A stretch of DNA of 23,021 nt from Candidatus Dormiibacterota bacterium (lineage in GTDB: Bacteria; Chloroflexota; Dormibacteria; Aeolococcales; Aeolococcaceae). Made by a program: the position numbers and the translations under genes. The DNA is taken from NCBI GenBank assembly GCA_003153215.1, contig PLXL01000087.1, positions 20,349 to 43,369 of the forward strand, in the 5' to 3' direction. The notes under the pieces are model-generated. The model did not search any database, was not told the origin of the DNA, and saw nothing but the letters and a program-made list of their open reading frames with translations. Shown here in pieces: positions 12,184-19,204 of the stretch (positions are counted from its first letter, which is position 1; each line of letters opens with the position of its first letter).

Positions 12184-12336
12184 TCAGGCCTCGGCCTTGC
12201 CGATCTTGAAGATCTTGGTCCCGCAGGTGGGGCAGGTGCCGGTCGTGGCCGGTTTGCCGTTCTTCATCGTGATCGCCTGCGCGTCCTTGATCTCAGTCTG
12301 CTTCTTGCACTTGAGACAGTAGCCGGAAACTGCCAT
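12184..12336 (-). CDS. DUF5679-like 50-residue zinc-ribbon protein
   Basis: This small protein has two CxxC pairs, Cys7/Cys10 (GYCLKCKK) and Cys35/Cys38 (GTCPTCGTKIF), typical of a zinc ribbon. The spacing and the central TMKNGKPAT segment resemble the short family DUF5679; the function of that family is not known. The ATG at 12336 was preferred over an upstream ATG at 12408 because AGGAGAGGA lies just upstream, and because the extra 24 residues would be proline-rich and unlike the family. A TACAAT hexamer at 12396-12401 (minus strand) gives a plausible leader of about 54 bases. It is convergent with gyrA. The very short length and the metal ribbon suggest a ribosome- or nucleic-acid-associated accessory protein, but that is speculation. 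Confidence 0.85.
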   Translation of the reverse strand: MAVSGYCLKCKKQTEIKDAQAITMKNGKPATTGTCPTCGTKIFKIGKAEA

Positions 12337-12395
12337 CGGTTCCTCTCCTGGATTGGGCTGGATCGGGGCCGGGTCCGCCCGGCGACTTGCCCGGG

Positions 12396-12401
12396 ATTGT
12401 A
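12396..12401 (-). promoter_or_regulatory. -10 box (TACAAT) for the zinc-ribbon gene
   Basis: TACAAT on the minus strand is a near-consensus -10 sequence. Two CGAATTC copies lie upstream at 12424-12430 and 12434-12440, exactly 10 bp apart. They could be regulator sites or simply an AT-rich upstream region. No good -35 element is visible. Confidence 0.45.
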
Positions 12402-12593
12402 AGCACACTCCGACCCATCAGGTCGAATTCAGCCGAATTCGGGACGGCGGCGCGCCGAACCCGGCGAAACAGTGGAACGGCGCAATCAAACCGACCAAGG
12501 ACCGTGGCGCTCCCATGTGCTCGTCCCGGAAGAACCCCGAATTGGGGATGTCGAGGCGCGTAACCCCGGGGGCCCGGGCGACGTATACCTTGC

Positions 12594-12743
12594 ATGACCA
12601 TCCACACCGCCAGCTTCCCCACCGAGCCCGGGGTTGTCGCCATTTACGGGACGGCGAGCCGCCGAGCCATCGTGCTGGCGGTGAGCCTCATCGCCGTGCT
12701 GGGAGCGCTCGTCGTATGGGGACTCTCCGCCCTCGTCGGCTGA
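12594..12743 (+). CDS. Predicted 49-residue single-pass membrane peptide
   Basis: This short open frame encodes a soluble head of about 24 residues (beginning MTIHTASFPTEPG), a basic pair SRR at 22-24, and one hydrophobic helix at about 25-48 (AIVLAVSLIAVLG continuing to the C-terminus). The basic-then-hydrophobic order suggests an N-in, C-out topology. Third codon positions are strongly G/C, as in real genes here. TATACC at 12584-12589 lies 4 bases before the ATG and there is no Shine-Dalgarno site, so a leaderless mRNA is possible though the spacing is tight. I do not recognise a family. It sits alone between divergent DUF5679 and convergent bactofilin genes, with a small hairpin (12749-12763) after its stop. 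A non-coding interpretation remains possible. Confidence 0.5.
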   Translation: MTIHTASFPTEPGVVAIYGTASRRAIVLAVSLIAVLGALVVWGLSALVG

Positions 12744-12748
12744 GCAAG

Positions 12749-12763
12749 CGGCGCTCCGCGCCG
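12749..12763 (+). terminator. Small hairpin after the membrane peptide frame
   Basis: CGGCGC (12749-12754) pairs with GCGCCG (12758-12763) around TCC, five bases after the stop of the 49-residue frame. It is followed by ATTGCGC, not a T-tract. Confidence 0.3.
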
Positions 12764-12813
12764 ATTGCGCTGCGCGCACGCCGCAGGCGGCGCGGGGGGC
12801 CCCTCTACGCAAA

Positions 12814-12850
12814 GAGAGGCCGCGCCACCCTGACGGCGACGCGGCCTCTC
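12814..12850. terminator. Perfect 11-bp inverted repeat between convergent genes
   Basis: GAGAGGCCGCG (12814-12824) is the exact reverse complement of CGCGGCCTCTC (12840-12850), with a 15-base loop. It starts 14 bases past the bactofilin stop on the minus strand and is followed there by TTTGCG, a short U-run. It most likely terminates bactofilin transcription and may also stop plus-strand readthrough. Confidence 0.6.
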
Positions 12851-12864
12851 CCGCGAACGGGCTC

Positions 12865-13287
12865 CTAGCCCTCGCCGCCCATCATCGCGATCGAGCCGTT
12901 GAAGGTGGCTCCATCCTCGACGTGGAGCTTGCCCACCCGGATGCTCCCCTGAAGGTACCCGGAGCCGGCAAGGCGGAGCCGCTGCTGAGCGGTGACCTCA
13001 CCCTCGACCCGGCCACGGATGCTCAGGTTGCGGCACTCCAGCCGGGCCTTGACCACGGCCGATGCCTCGACGGTGACGTCGCCGGTGGTGATCACCTCGC
13101 CGTCGATGCTTCCGAGCACGACCAGATCGCTGCGGATGATCAACTTGCCCTCGAGGCGATCATCGACCCCCAGGGTGACCGTGCCACCGCTAGAGTTCTC
13201 GCCGGGACGCTTTCCGTCCGCTTTGGATATCACCACTGACTCCTTCGCCTCCGGGGTTGCATTGATCTTGTCTGCGGTCTGGTCCAT
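12865..13287 (-). CDS. Bactofilin (polymer-forming cytoskeletal protein)
   Basis: Bactofilins assemble without nucleotide into filaments that scaffold cell-wall enzymes, polarity factors or chromosome-segregation proteins. The 140-residue protein has a disordered, charged N-terminus (about 1-35), a right-handed beta-helix core built of short repeats (GKLIIRSDLVVLGSIDGEV, GDVTVEASAVVKARLECRNL, IRGRVEGEVTAQQRL), and a short tail. The ATG at 13287 has GGAAGGA upstream. A second option is a tandem GTG GTG at 13231-13236 behind AAGGAG. The first start overlaps the divergent methyltransferase start within the same CATG, which is unusual, and the internal start would remove the conflict. No M23 peptidase or other common bactofilin partner is adjacent. 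Confidence 0.93.
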   Translation of the reverse strand: MDQTADKINATPEAKESVVISKADGKRPGENSSGGTVTLGVDDRLEGKLIIRSDLVVLGSIDGEVITTGDVTVEASAVVKARLECRNLSIRGRVEGEVTAQQRLRLAGSGYLQGSIRVGKLHVEDGATFNGSIAMMGGEG

Positions 13288-14200
13288 GTCTGAATCCTTC
13301 CCCTACGCCGACGGACAGGCTCGTCAGTCTACCCCTCCGATACCCCCTGACCCCCCCGACCGGGAGTGGCCATCGGTAACTCGTTACGCCCGCCACCTCG
13401 AGGCCTACTACGATGCCGTCAACCACGCCTACGACGACTGGTCCTCGGGCATCCACCGCCGGCTGGGCGCACGCCTGATCGAGATCGCATCGCCTCTTCC
13501 CGGGGAGCGTCTGCTCGATGTGGGATGCGGCACCGGCCTGGTGACCCAGATGGCGGCCGATCGGGTGGGCACCTCGGGGGAGGTGTTCGGGGTGGACATC
13601 GCCAAACGCCTCCTGGAGGTCGCCAAGCGACGCGCCTCCCCGCATGTGCGCTTCTTCCAGGTCCCCGCCGAGGCGCTCGTCTTCAGCGACTGCACATTCG
13701 ACGTGGTCACCATCGGCGACTCCCTCCCCTACCTCTCCGACCCGCGGCGCGCCCTCGAGGAGGCGCATCGCGTGCTGCGGCGCGGCTCACGGATCGCCGT
13801 CTCCGTGCTCGATCGCGCCCTCTCCACGCCCGCCCAGCAGGTGTTCCACGAGCGGCTCCTGGCCCTGGAGCTCCGGCACCCCGTGGTGGTCCCGCGCCCC
13901 CCCGGCGACCGGGCCCGATTCGGCGAACCCGAGGTGCTCGCCCACCTGCTGGCGTCCGCGGGCTTCACCGACGTCGTCACCACGATGATGGTGACCGGGG
14001 GGAGGGCGGCGACAGCACGGGAGTGGACCGAGCTGATGATGGGTGCCGGACCGTCGTCCCATGCCCTGCTGTCGGTCCTTGGGCCGGCGGTCCGGGATCG
14101 TTTCGAGGCAGAGCTGACCGAGCAGATGCGGTCCCTCGGCGATGACGAGGCCTTCCGCTACCACCATCCGTTCACCTTCGCCGCTGGGATCCGCCCCTAG
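13286..14200 (+). CDS. Class I SAM-dependent methyltransferase (UbiE/Methyltransf_11 type)
   Basis: This 304-residue protein has a Rossmann-fold methyltransferase domain at about residues 60-190. Motif I is LLDVGCGTG (about 76-84), the acidic loop after beta-2 is GVDIAKRLLEVAKRR, and the post-motif segment FDVVTIGDSLPYLSDPRRALEEAHRVLRRGS is typical of UbiE/Coq5-like enzymes that act on small molecules. The substrate is unknown. The ATG at 13286 gives a proline-rich N-terminal tail of about 30 residues, and there is no Shine-Dalgarno site. No other in-frame ATG, GTG or TTG precedes the conserved domain, so this start is accepted with caution. A glycosyltransferase-like membrane protein follows in the same direction after 76 bases, but it has its own promoter-like box. 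Confidence 0.85.
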   Translation: MSESFPYADGQARQSTPPIPPDPPDREWPSVTRYARHLEAYYDAVNHAYDDWSSGIHRRLGARLIEIASPLPGERLLDVGCGTGLVTQMAADRVGTSGEVFGVDIAKRLLEVAKRRASPHVRFFQVPAEALVFSDCTFDVVTIGDSLPYLSDPRRALEEAHRVLRRGSRIAVSVLDRALSTPAQQVFHERLLALELRHPVVVPRPPGDRARFGEPEVLAHLLASAGFTDVVTTMMVTGGRAATAREWTELMMGAGPSSHALLSVLGPAVRDRFEAELTEQMRSLGDDEAFRYHHPFTFAAGIRP

Positions 14201-14262
14201 GCCGACTGCGCCAGCAGGGTCACAGGAGCGCGACGGGAGGGGATCGGCCTCTTCGCGAGCCA

Positions 14263-14268
14263 TACGAT
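14263..14268 (+). promoter_or_regulatory. -10 box (TACGAT) for the GT87-like gene
   Basis: TACGAT ends 8 bases before a GTG at 14277, consistent with a leaderless mRNA. This helped decide the start of the following gene. Confidence 0.4.
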
Positions 14269-14276
14269 CCGGAACC

Positions 14277-15581
14277 GTGACCGTGCAGACGATGGCACCT
14301 GCCCGAGTGCGCCGAGCCCGTCCGTTCCTGGTGCTGCTGGCCGCTGGCGCCTCGATCGTGGCCCTGAGGTCGTTTGGGCTCGACCCGCTGACCGGCCATT
14401 TCGGAGCACCCTTCGAGGACTTCGCGGCGTACCTGGGAGCGGCTCGGTCGATGGCCGCCGGCGGCTCGCCCTACGTGAACTTCAGCTCGGCCCCCGTCAC
14501 CGAGGCGGGCTTCGTGTATCCGCCCTTCGGAGCGCTGCTGATCCGCCCCCTGGCCCTGCTCAGCGCCCATCCGGCGATGGTCGTCTGGCTCTGGCTCACC
14601 CTCGCCTGCGCCGTGACCGGCGCGATCGTGGTCGCACGAACCGCCCTGCCGAGTTCGTGGCCGAGGGTCGAACTGGCGGTGCTGGCCGCCATCGCGTTCG
14701 CCCCGGCCACCTACAACTACTGGCACGGACAGATCAATCCGGTGATCTTCCTCCTGCTCGCGATCTCCTACTGGGCCTACGTCCGAGATCGCCAGGTGAC
14801 CGCCGGCGTCCTCCTCGGTCTGGCCGCCGGGATCAAGATCGCCCCGGTCATCTTCCTGATCATCCTGATCCGGCGCCGCTGGTGGCGCGGAACCGCTGCG
14901 ATGGCGTCGACGGGGGTGGTCACCCTGGCCCTGGGAACCCTCACCGTGGGGGGCGGGGCGACGATCACCTTCTTCACCAAGGTGTTCCCCGGCCTCAACC
15001 GCGCGACGGGGTGGATCTACGACCAGTCACTGGGCGGCGCGATCAGCCGCCTGGCGGACCAATCGGTCCTCGTGGTGCAGCCGACGTCGGTGCTGGTCCA
15101 GGTCGCCAACGTCGTGGCCGCACTGCTCGTCCTGGGGCTCGCGGCCTGGGTCATCCGGCCGGAGTGGCGGTCCCGCGAGGAGAGGGGAGCCGAGTTCGGG
15201 CTGGCGATCACGGCGATGCTGCTGGCCGGGGGCATCGCCTGGTACCCGCACTTCGTTCACCTCATCATCCCGCTCTTCTGCGTGCTGGGCCTGGTCGCCG
15301 CGCGGGGGTGGCGCGCGGAGCGGTCGACCGCCCTCGCCGCCGTGGCGGTGCTGGTCGTCTTCGGACTGGTCGCCCCCCTCGCGATCTCCGACCTCAGCAT
15401 GAACGGCATCGTCGCGATCAGCCGGACTCCGGCCTGGTGGCCCTTCCTCCAGCTCTGCTCGCTGCCCTGCGCGAGCGCGCTGTGGATGGCCATCGCCCTG
15501 GCCCGGAGGCTGCAGTGGGAGCCGTCGCCGGCTGATTCACCCGCTCGTGCCGAAACGCCCGCGGTGAGAGCAACCGCGTAG
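14277..15581 (+). CDS. Polytopic GT87/DUF2029-family glycosyltransferase
   Basis: This protein of about 434 residues has some nine or ten hydrophobic segments, consistent with a GT-C fold enzyme that transfers sugars from polyprenyl-phosphate donors outside the membrane. The first large loop has the family pattern of an acidic residue before YLGAARSMAAGGSPYVNF, followed by FVYPPFGALL. The segment YNYWHGQINPVIFLLLA and the basic GIKIAPVIFLIILIRRR also fit the family, which includes mycobacterial mannosyltransferases such as PimE. The acceptor is unknown. The start is uncertain: GTG 14277 has TACGAT 8 bases upstream, GTG 14283 and ATG 14292 are alternatives, and none has a strong Shine-Dalgarno site. 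The stop lies 5 bases from the stop of the convergent EF-G-like gene. Confidence 0.85.
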   Translation: MTVQTMAPARVRRARPFLVLLAAGASIVALRSFGLDPLTGHFGAPFEDFAAYLGAARSMAAGGSPYVNFSSAPVTEAGFVYPPFGALLIRPLALLSAHPAMVVWLWLTLACAVTGAIVVARTALPSSWPRVELAVLAAIAFAPATYNYWHGQINPVIFLLLAISYWAYVRDRQVTAGVLLGLAAGIKIAPVIFLIILIRRRWWRGTAAMASTGVVTLALGTLTVGGGATITFFTKVFPGLNRATGWIYDQSLGGAISRLADQSVLVVQPTSVLVQVANVVAALLVLGLAAWVIRPEWRSREERGAEFGLAITAMLLAGGIAWYPHFVHLIIPLFCVLGLVAARGWRAERSTALAAVAVLVVFGLVAPLAISDLSMNGIVAISRTPAWWPFLQLCSLPCASALWMAIALARRLQWEPSPADSPARAETPAVRATA

Positions 15582-15586
15582 GCAGA

Positions 15587-17668
15587 TCAGGAGGACGCTG
15601 CGGCGTGCTCCTTCTGGTGCGCCTCGATGAGTTGCTGGGCCACGTGCGCCGGAACCTCCTCGTAGTGGGACAGCTCCGTGGCATAGCGGCCCCGGCCCTG
15701 GGTGAGAGCGCGGAGGTCGATGGGGAAGGTGAACATCTCCGCCTGGGGGACCTGGGCGGTCACCTCGGAGCGGCCGTCGCCGAGCGGGTTCATCCCGGCG
15801 ACCCGTCCGCGCCGGGCGTTGAAGAGACCGATGATGTCGCCGGTGAAGCGCTCGGGGACAACGACCTTCACGATCACGATCGGCTCGAGCAGCACCGGGG
15901 AGGCTTTCTGCATCGCCTCGCGCATCGCCATCGAACCGGCGATCTGGAAGGCGATGTCCTTGCCGTCGACGGGGTGGGTGGAGCCGTCGACCAGCCGGAC
16001 CCGGACGTCGACGATAGGGTTGCCGCTGATCGCCCCCTGCTCGAGGACCTGGCGGACCCCCTTCTCCACCGAGGGCCGGAACTGCTGGGGGATGGACCCG
16101 CCGAAGATCTTGTCCTGCCACTCGAAGCCGCCGCCACGAGGCAGGGGCTCGATCTCGATGGTGCAGTCGCCAAAGAGGCCCGCCCCGCCTGACTGCTTCT
16201 TGTAGCGGTGCTGCACCCGTGCCGTGCCGTGGATGGTCTCCCGGTAGGGGATGCGCGGTGCATGAATGGTCGCGTCCACGCCGTACTTGCGCTTCATCTT
16301 CTCCAGCACCACGTCCAGGTGGACGTCGCCGAGGCCGTGGGCGATGACCTCCTGGGTCACCGGATCGCGGTCGATCGCGAAGGTGGGGTCCTCCTCCGCC
16401 AGGCGCGCCATCGACTGCATGATCTTGTCGTCGTCGCCCTTGGTCCTGGCGGTGATCGCCCCCGAGTAAGCGGACGCGGGCAGGGTGATCGCCGGCAGGA
16501 CGGCGGGCGCAGCCCGGTCGCAGAGGGTGTCGCCGGTGGCGGTGGTCTGGAGCTTGGTCAGCACCGCGACCTCACCGGCGCCGACCTCGCCGGCGGGCAC
16601 CACCTGCTTGCCCATCGGACGGCCGAGCTGGGCAAAGCGCTCCTCGCTCTTGTGATTCGCGTTGTAGGGGTGGGTCTCGCCGCGCAGGGTGCCGCGCAGC
16701 ACCCGCACGTAGCTGAGCTTGCCGAAGTTGTCGACGGCGGTCCGGAAGACGTGGGCGACCAGGGGGCCCGCCGGGTCGCAGCGGATCTCGACCTCCTTGC
16801 CGGCGGCGTCGGTGCCGCGGCGCACCCGCTCCTTGGGCGAGGGGAGGAAGCGGACGATGCTGTCCAGCACGAGAGCCGCGCCACGGGCGCCGATCGCCGC
16901 TGCGCAGATGACCGGCACCAGCGTGCCGGTGGCGGCTCCGCGGTGGACGGCGTCACGGACCTCGTCGGAGGAGAGCTCGGTGCCCTCCAGGTACTTCTCG
17001 ATGAGCGAGTCGTCGGTCTCGGCGGCCGCATCCATGAGGGCGCTCCGGGCCCGGTCGATCTCACCGCTCATCGCCGCAGGCATCTCGGTGGCGGTCGCGC
17101 CGCCGTCCGTGCCGAAACGGTAGGCGCTTCCGTCGACCAGATCCACATAGCCCTGGAGCGCCTCCGCCGACCCGATGGGAACCACGACGGCGATCAGCTT
17201 GTGGCCGAAGGCCTCCCGGAGCGCATTGACGGTGGCCTCGTAGGCCGCGTTTTCGCGATCCATCCGGTTGACCACGATGAGACAGGGAAGACCGGCCGCG
17301 GTGATCATCTCCCAGGCCAGCTCGGCCCCGACCGGGACCGAGCCGTTGGCGCTCACCACCAGGACGGCGGCATCGGCGCCGGCCAGGGCGCAGGCGACCT
17401 CTCCGGCGAAGTCCTGGAAGCCGGGGGCGTCGACGAGGGTGACCTGAGTGTCCTTCCAGTCGCAGTGGGCGACGGCGGAGCTGATGGAGATGGAGCGGCG
17501 CTGCTCCTCGGCCTCGAAGTCGAAGATCGACGTGCCCTGATCGGTCGAGCCCAGCCGGGGGGTCGACCCCGCCGTGTGCAGGAGCGCCTCGCAGAGGGTG
17601 GTCTTGCCGTCATGGCTGTGGCCGACGACGGCCACCGTGCGAATGCGATCCGGTGCTGGCGTGGGCAT
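15587..17668 (-). CDS. EF-G-like translational GTPase (EF-G2/FusA2 type)
   Basis: This 693-residue protein has the full EF-G domain order. The G domain shows P-loop GHSHDGKT (16-23), G3 DAPGF (80-84) and G4 NRMD (134-137). Domains II and III follow, then domain IV with KQSGGAGLFGDCTIEIEP, and domain V with VVVPERFTGDIIGLFNARRGRV. Canonical EF-G has DTPGH in G3, where the His positions water for GTP hydrolysis. Here it is Phe84, and the switch I region reads RRSISISS instead of RGITIT. These are hallmarks of the EF-G-like group rather than the main elongation factor, so the canonical fusA is expected elsewhere. ATG 17668 was chosen for a perfect AGGAGGT (17678-17684) 9 bases upstream. The lack of rpsL, rpsG or tuf neighbours supports a secondary role, such as a specialised translocase or stress factor. 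The exact role is unknown. Confidence 0.92.
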   Translation of the reverse strand: MPTPAPDRIRTVAVVGHSHDGKTTLCEALLHTAGSTPRLGSTDQGTSIFDFEAEEQRRSISISSAVAHCDWKDTQVTLVDAPGFQDFAGEVACALAGADAAVLVVSANGSVPVGAELAWEMITAAGLPCLIVVNRMDRENAAYEATVNALREAFGHKLIAVVVPIGSAEALQGYVDLVDGSAYRFGTDGGATATEMPAAMSGEIDRARSALMDAAAETDDSLIEKYLEGTELSSDEVRDAVHRGAATGTLVPVICAAAIGARGAALVLDSIVRFLPSPKERVRRGTDAAGKEVEIRCDPAGPLVAHVFRTAVDNFGKLSYVRVLRGTLRGETHPYNANHKSEERFAQLGRPMGKQVVPAGEVGAGEVAVLTKLQTTATGDTLCDRAAPAVLPAITLPASAYSGAITARTKGDDDKIMQSMARLAEEDPTFAIDRDPVTQEVIAHGLGDVHLDVVLEKMKRKYGVDATIHAPRIPYRETIHGTARVQHRYKKQSGGAGLFGDCTIEIEPLPRGGGFEWQDKIFGGSIPQQFRPSVEKGVRQVLEQGAISGNPIVDVRVRLVDGSTHPVDGKDIAFQIAGSMAMREAMQKASPVLLEPIVIVKVVVPERFTGDIIGLFNARRGRVAGMNPLGDGRSEVTAQVPQAEMFTFPIDLRALTQGRGRYATELSHYEEVPAHVAQQLIEAHQKEHAAASS

Positions 17669-17695
17669 GATGTGACGACCTCCTCGGAGACGTCG

Positions 17696-17728
17696 GCCCC
17701 TCTGGGGCGGCGGTGGCAGCCAATGGTA
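17696..17728 (-). promoter_or_regulatory. Promoter and leader hairpin of the EF-G-like gene
   Basis: TACCAT on the minus strand (17723-17728) is a fair -10 box, giving a leader of about 48 bases. The leader carries a small hairpin (GCCCC 17696-17700 with GGGGC 17704-17708) upstream of the strong Shine-Dalgarno site. The region is divergent with the lipoprotein gene at 17817. Confidence 0.35.
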
Positions 17729-17802
17729 TTGCGGGGCGTCACGACTCCGTCCGCTCCCGGGCACGGGGCCCGGAGGGCTGGCGGAGCCGGACGGTTCGAG
17801 GG

Positions 17803-17808
17803 CAGAAT
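17803..17808 (+). promoter_or_regulatory. Weak -10-like box (CAGAAT) for the lipoprotein gene
   Basis: CAGAAT ends 8 bases before the ATG at 17817, similar to other leaderless starts in this window but lacking the first T. GGAG touches the ATG and is too close to serve as a normal Shine-Dalgarno site. Confidence 0.25.
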
Positions 17809-17816
17809 TCTCGGAG

Positions 17817-18296
17817 ATGATCGGGCCCCGCCTCGCCGCGCTCGCCCTTCTCCTCACCGCCTGCGGCGGGGCGGTGGCGGTGGCGACCCCGACCCCCAGT
17901 TGCCGGCCGGCGCCCTCCCTCGCGCTGCCGTCCGCCTCGGCAGCGCCCGTGGCGGCCACGGCAGACCACGCCCAGGTGGATCCCGGGGGCACGGTGACCT
18001 TCACGGAGATCGCTGACGGCTCCGCCACGCTGGAGGTCGACTGCTCCCAGCCGCTCCAGGTCATCGTCACCGACGGCACCGGTCTGAGCGTCTACAGCGG
18101 CTATTCGGCGGCCGCGCCCGCCAGCGCGTGCGCGGGAGAGGTCACCCTCGCCACCGGGGCCGCCGAAACCTACCAGGTGACCTGGCCGGTGGACTCCTCT
18201 CTCCCGGGTGGGACCTACACGGCCACCCTCGTTCTCGGCGACGCGCCCGAGCTCACCCTGACCCTGGCCGTCGGGACCCTGCCCGGCGAGTGCTAG
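17817..18296 (+). CDS. Small secreted lipoprotein with a BsuPI-like beta domain
   Basis: This 159-residue protein begins with a lipoprotein signal peptide: a hydrophobic stretch at 6-13 and the lipobox LTAC with Cys16 as the lipidated residue. A Pro/Ser/Ala-rich linker (about 22-48) leads to a beta-rich domain (about 50-157). The segment YQVTWPVDSSLPGGTYTATLVLG resembles the end of the BsuPI proteinase-inhibitor or Ig-like fold, where a W and a PGxY pattern recur. It also has cysteines at 29, 76, 105 and 159 that could form disulfides outside the cell. Function is unknown; surface binding or protease inhibition are guesses. Its 3' end overlaps the convergent methyltransferase by 44 bases. Confidence 0.7.
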   Translation: MIGPRLAALALLLTACGGAVAVATPTPSCRPAPSLALPSASAAPVAATADHAQVDPGGTVTFTEIADGSATLEVDCSQPLQVIVTDGTGLSVYSGYSAAAPASACAGEVTLATGAAETYQVTWPVDSSLPGGTYTATLVLGDAPELTLTLAVGTLPGEC

Positions 18297-19161
18297 CCGG
18301 CGAACCCTGGTCGGGCTCGGCGACCACGACCACGCTGTCGCAGAGAGGGCTGCCCGGGTAACGGGTCCAACCGTCGAAGGCGTGGATCACCCGCATCCCG
18401 GCCCGGGCAAGGACGACCGGGATCTCCTCGAAGCGGAGCAGGCGGCTGGTGGTCTGCTGGACGGCGACGCTGCCGTCCGGGAAGACCGCCACCTCGCGGA
18501 GGATGAAGAGGTTGCGGGCCCGGTCGTAGACGCTGTCGCTGAGCAGGAGCTGGCGGCGCTTGCCGAGCAGCGAGCCGTCGGCGACCTCCCAGGCCGAGAA
18601 CCGCCCCGGCGGCTGGTCGGGCCGCAGCCGGAACTCGGCGATCAGCCGGCCCCCGGGACTCAGCGAGGCGGCGAGCCGGCGCAGCGCAGAGGCCTGCCGG
18701 GGCGCTGTGAGGTTCTCGAGGACGTAGTAGATGAGGAGGATCGCGTCGTAGCGCGGCTCGGCGGGCAGGTTGCGGACATCCCCCACCTCGAAGTGGGTGA
18801 GGCGCGCCACCCCGTTGGCCCGCGCCTCCTTCCGGGCATGCCGGATGACGGCGGGCCCCACGTCGATGCCGTCGACCCGGTAGCCGAGCCCGGCCAGCGG
18901 CACCGCGTACAGGCCGGGCCCACAGCCGGCGTCCAGGAGGTGGGCGGGCGGGTCGGGGAGGAGCTGGCGAAGGCGGGTAACGTGCCGGGCGATCAACGTG
19001 CGGCGCCGGCTGGCCCCGTCGTGGGCCTGGTCGAGGTGCTCGGCCAGGAGGCGCCGGCTGAACGCCGGGTCCGACCAGTCCAGCTCGGCGTCGGGGTCGA
19101 ACGGGCGGGGCCAGGCGGGAAAGCGGGATAGACGGCGGACCAGTGCCACGGGTGGGGCCAT
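18253..19161 (-). CDS. Class I SAM-dependent methyltransferase (Methyltransf_25-like)
   Basis: This 302-residue protein has a Rossmann-type methyltransferase fold. Motif I is LLDAGCGPGLYAVPLA at about 75-90, followed by YRVDGIDVGPAVIRHARKEA, the DVRNLP segment, and YDAILLIYYVLENL. The C-terminal half (about 190-285) carries the beta strands and a conserved-looking stretch FRLRPDQPPGRFSAWEVADG, common in small-molecule methyltransferases of unknown substrate. ATG 19161 is the first start that gives a sensible N-terminus (MAPPVALVRRLSRFPAW); the frame stays open upstream for about 150 codons over the divergent gene, which I treat as non-coding. There is no clear Shine-Dalgarno site. The last 19 residues are Ser/Arg/Gly-rich and antisense to the lipoprotein gene, so they may be a late extension. 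Confidence 0.8.
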   Translation of the reverse strand: MAPPVALVRRLSRFPAWPRPFDPDAELDWSDPAFSRRLLAEHLDQAHDGASRRRTLIARHVTRLRQLLPDPPAHLLDAGCGPGLYAVPLAGLGYRVDGIDVGPAVIRHARKEARANGVARLTHFEVGDVRNLPAEPRYDAILLIYYVLENLTAPRQASALRRLAASLSPGGRLIAEFRLRPDQPPGRFSAWEVADGSLLGKRRQLLLSDSVYDRARNLFILREVAVFPDGSVAVQQTTSRLLRFEEIPVVLARAGMRVIHAFDGWTRYPGSPLCDSVVVVAEPDQGSPASTRRAGSRRPGSG

Positions 19162-19191
19162 TCTGTGCCCCCGCAGGGTGGTTGGCTCGGC

Positions 19192-19197
19192 TAGTCT
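19192..19197 (+). promoter_or_regulatory. -10 box (TAGTCT) for leaderless PlsY-like mRNA
   Basis: TAGTCT ends 7 bases before GTG 19205 and only 1 base before GTG 19199, so it favours 19205 as the first codon of a leaderless message. The divergent intergenic gap is only 43 bp. Confidence 0.45.
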
Positions 19198-19204
19198 CGT
19201 GGCC

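Noticed and set aside
12337..12408. N-terminal extension of the zinc-ribbon gene from ATG 12408
   Set aside because: The extra 24 residues are Pro/Arg-rich, and they would cover the strong Shine-Dalgarno sequence that serves the internal ATG at 12336.
12744..12813. GCGC-rich repeats that might be a repeat array or CRISPR remnant
   Set aside because: They are short, irregular GC-rich runs with no regular spacing or unique spacers. They look like terminator-associated sequence.
16208..18016. Plus-strand open frame of 602 codons opposite the EF-G-like gene
   Set aside because: It is a shadow of the EF-G-like reading frame, and it also runs across the divergent promoter and overlaps the lipoprotein in another frame.
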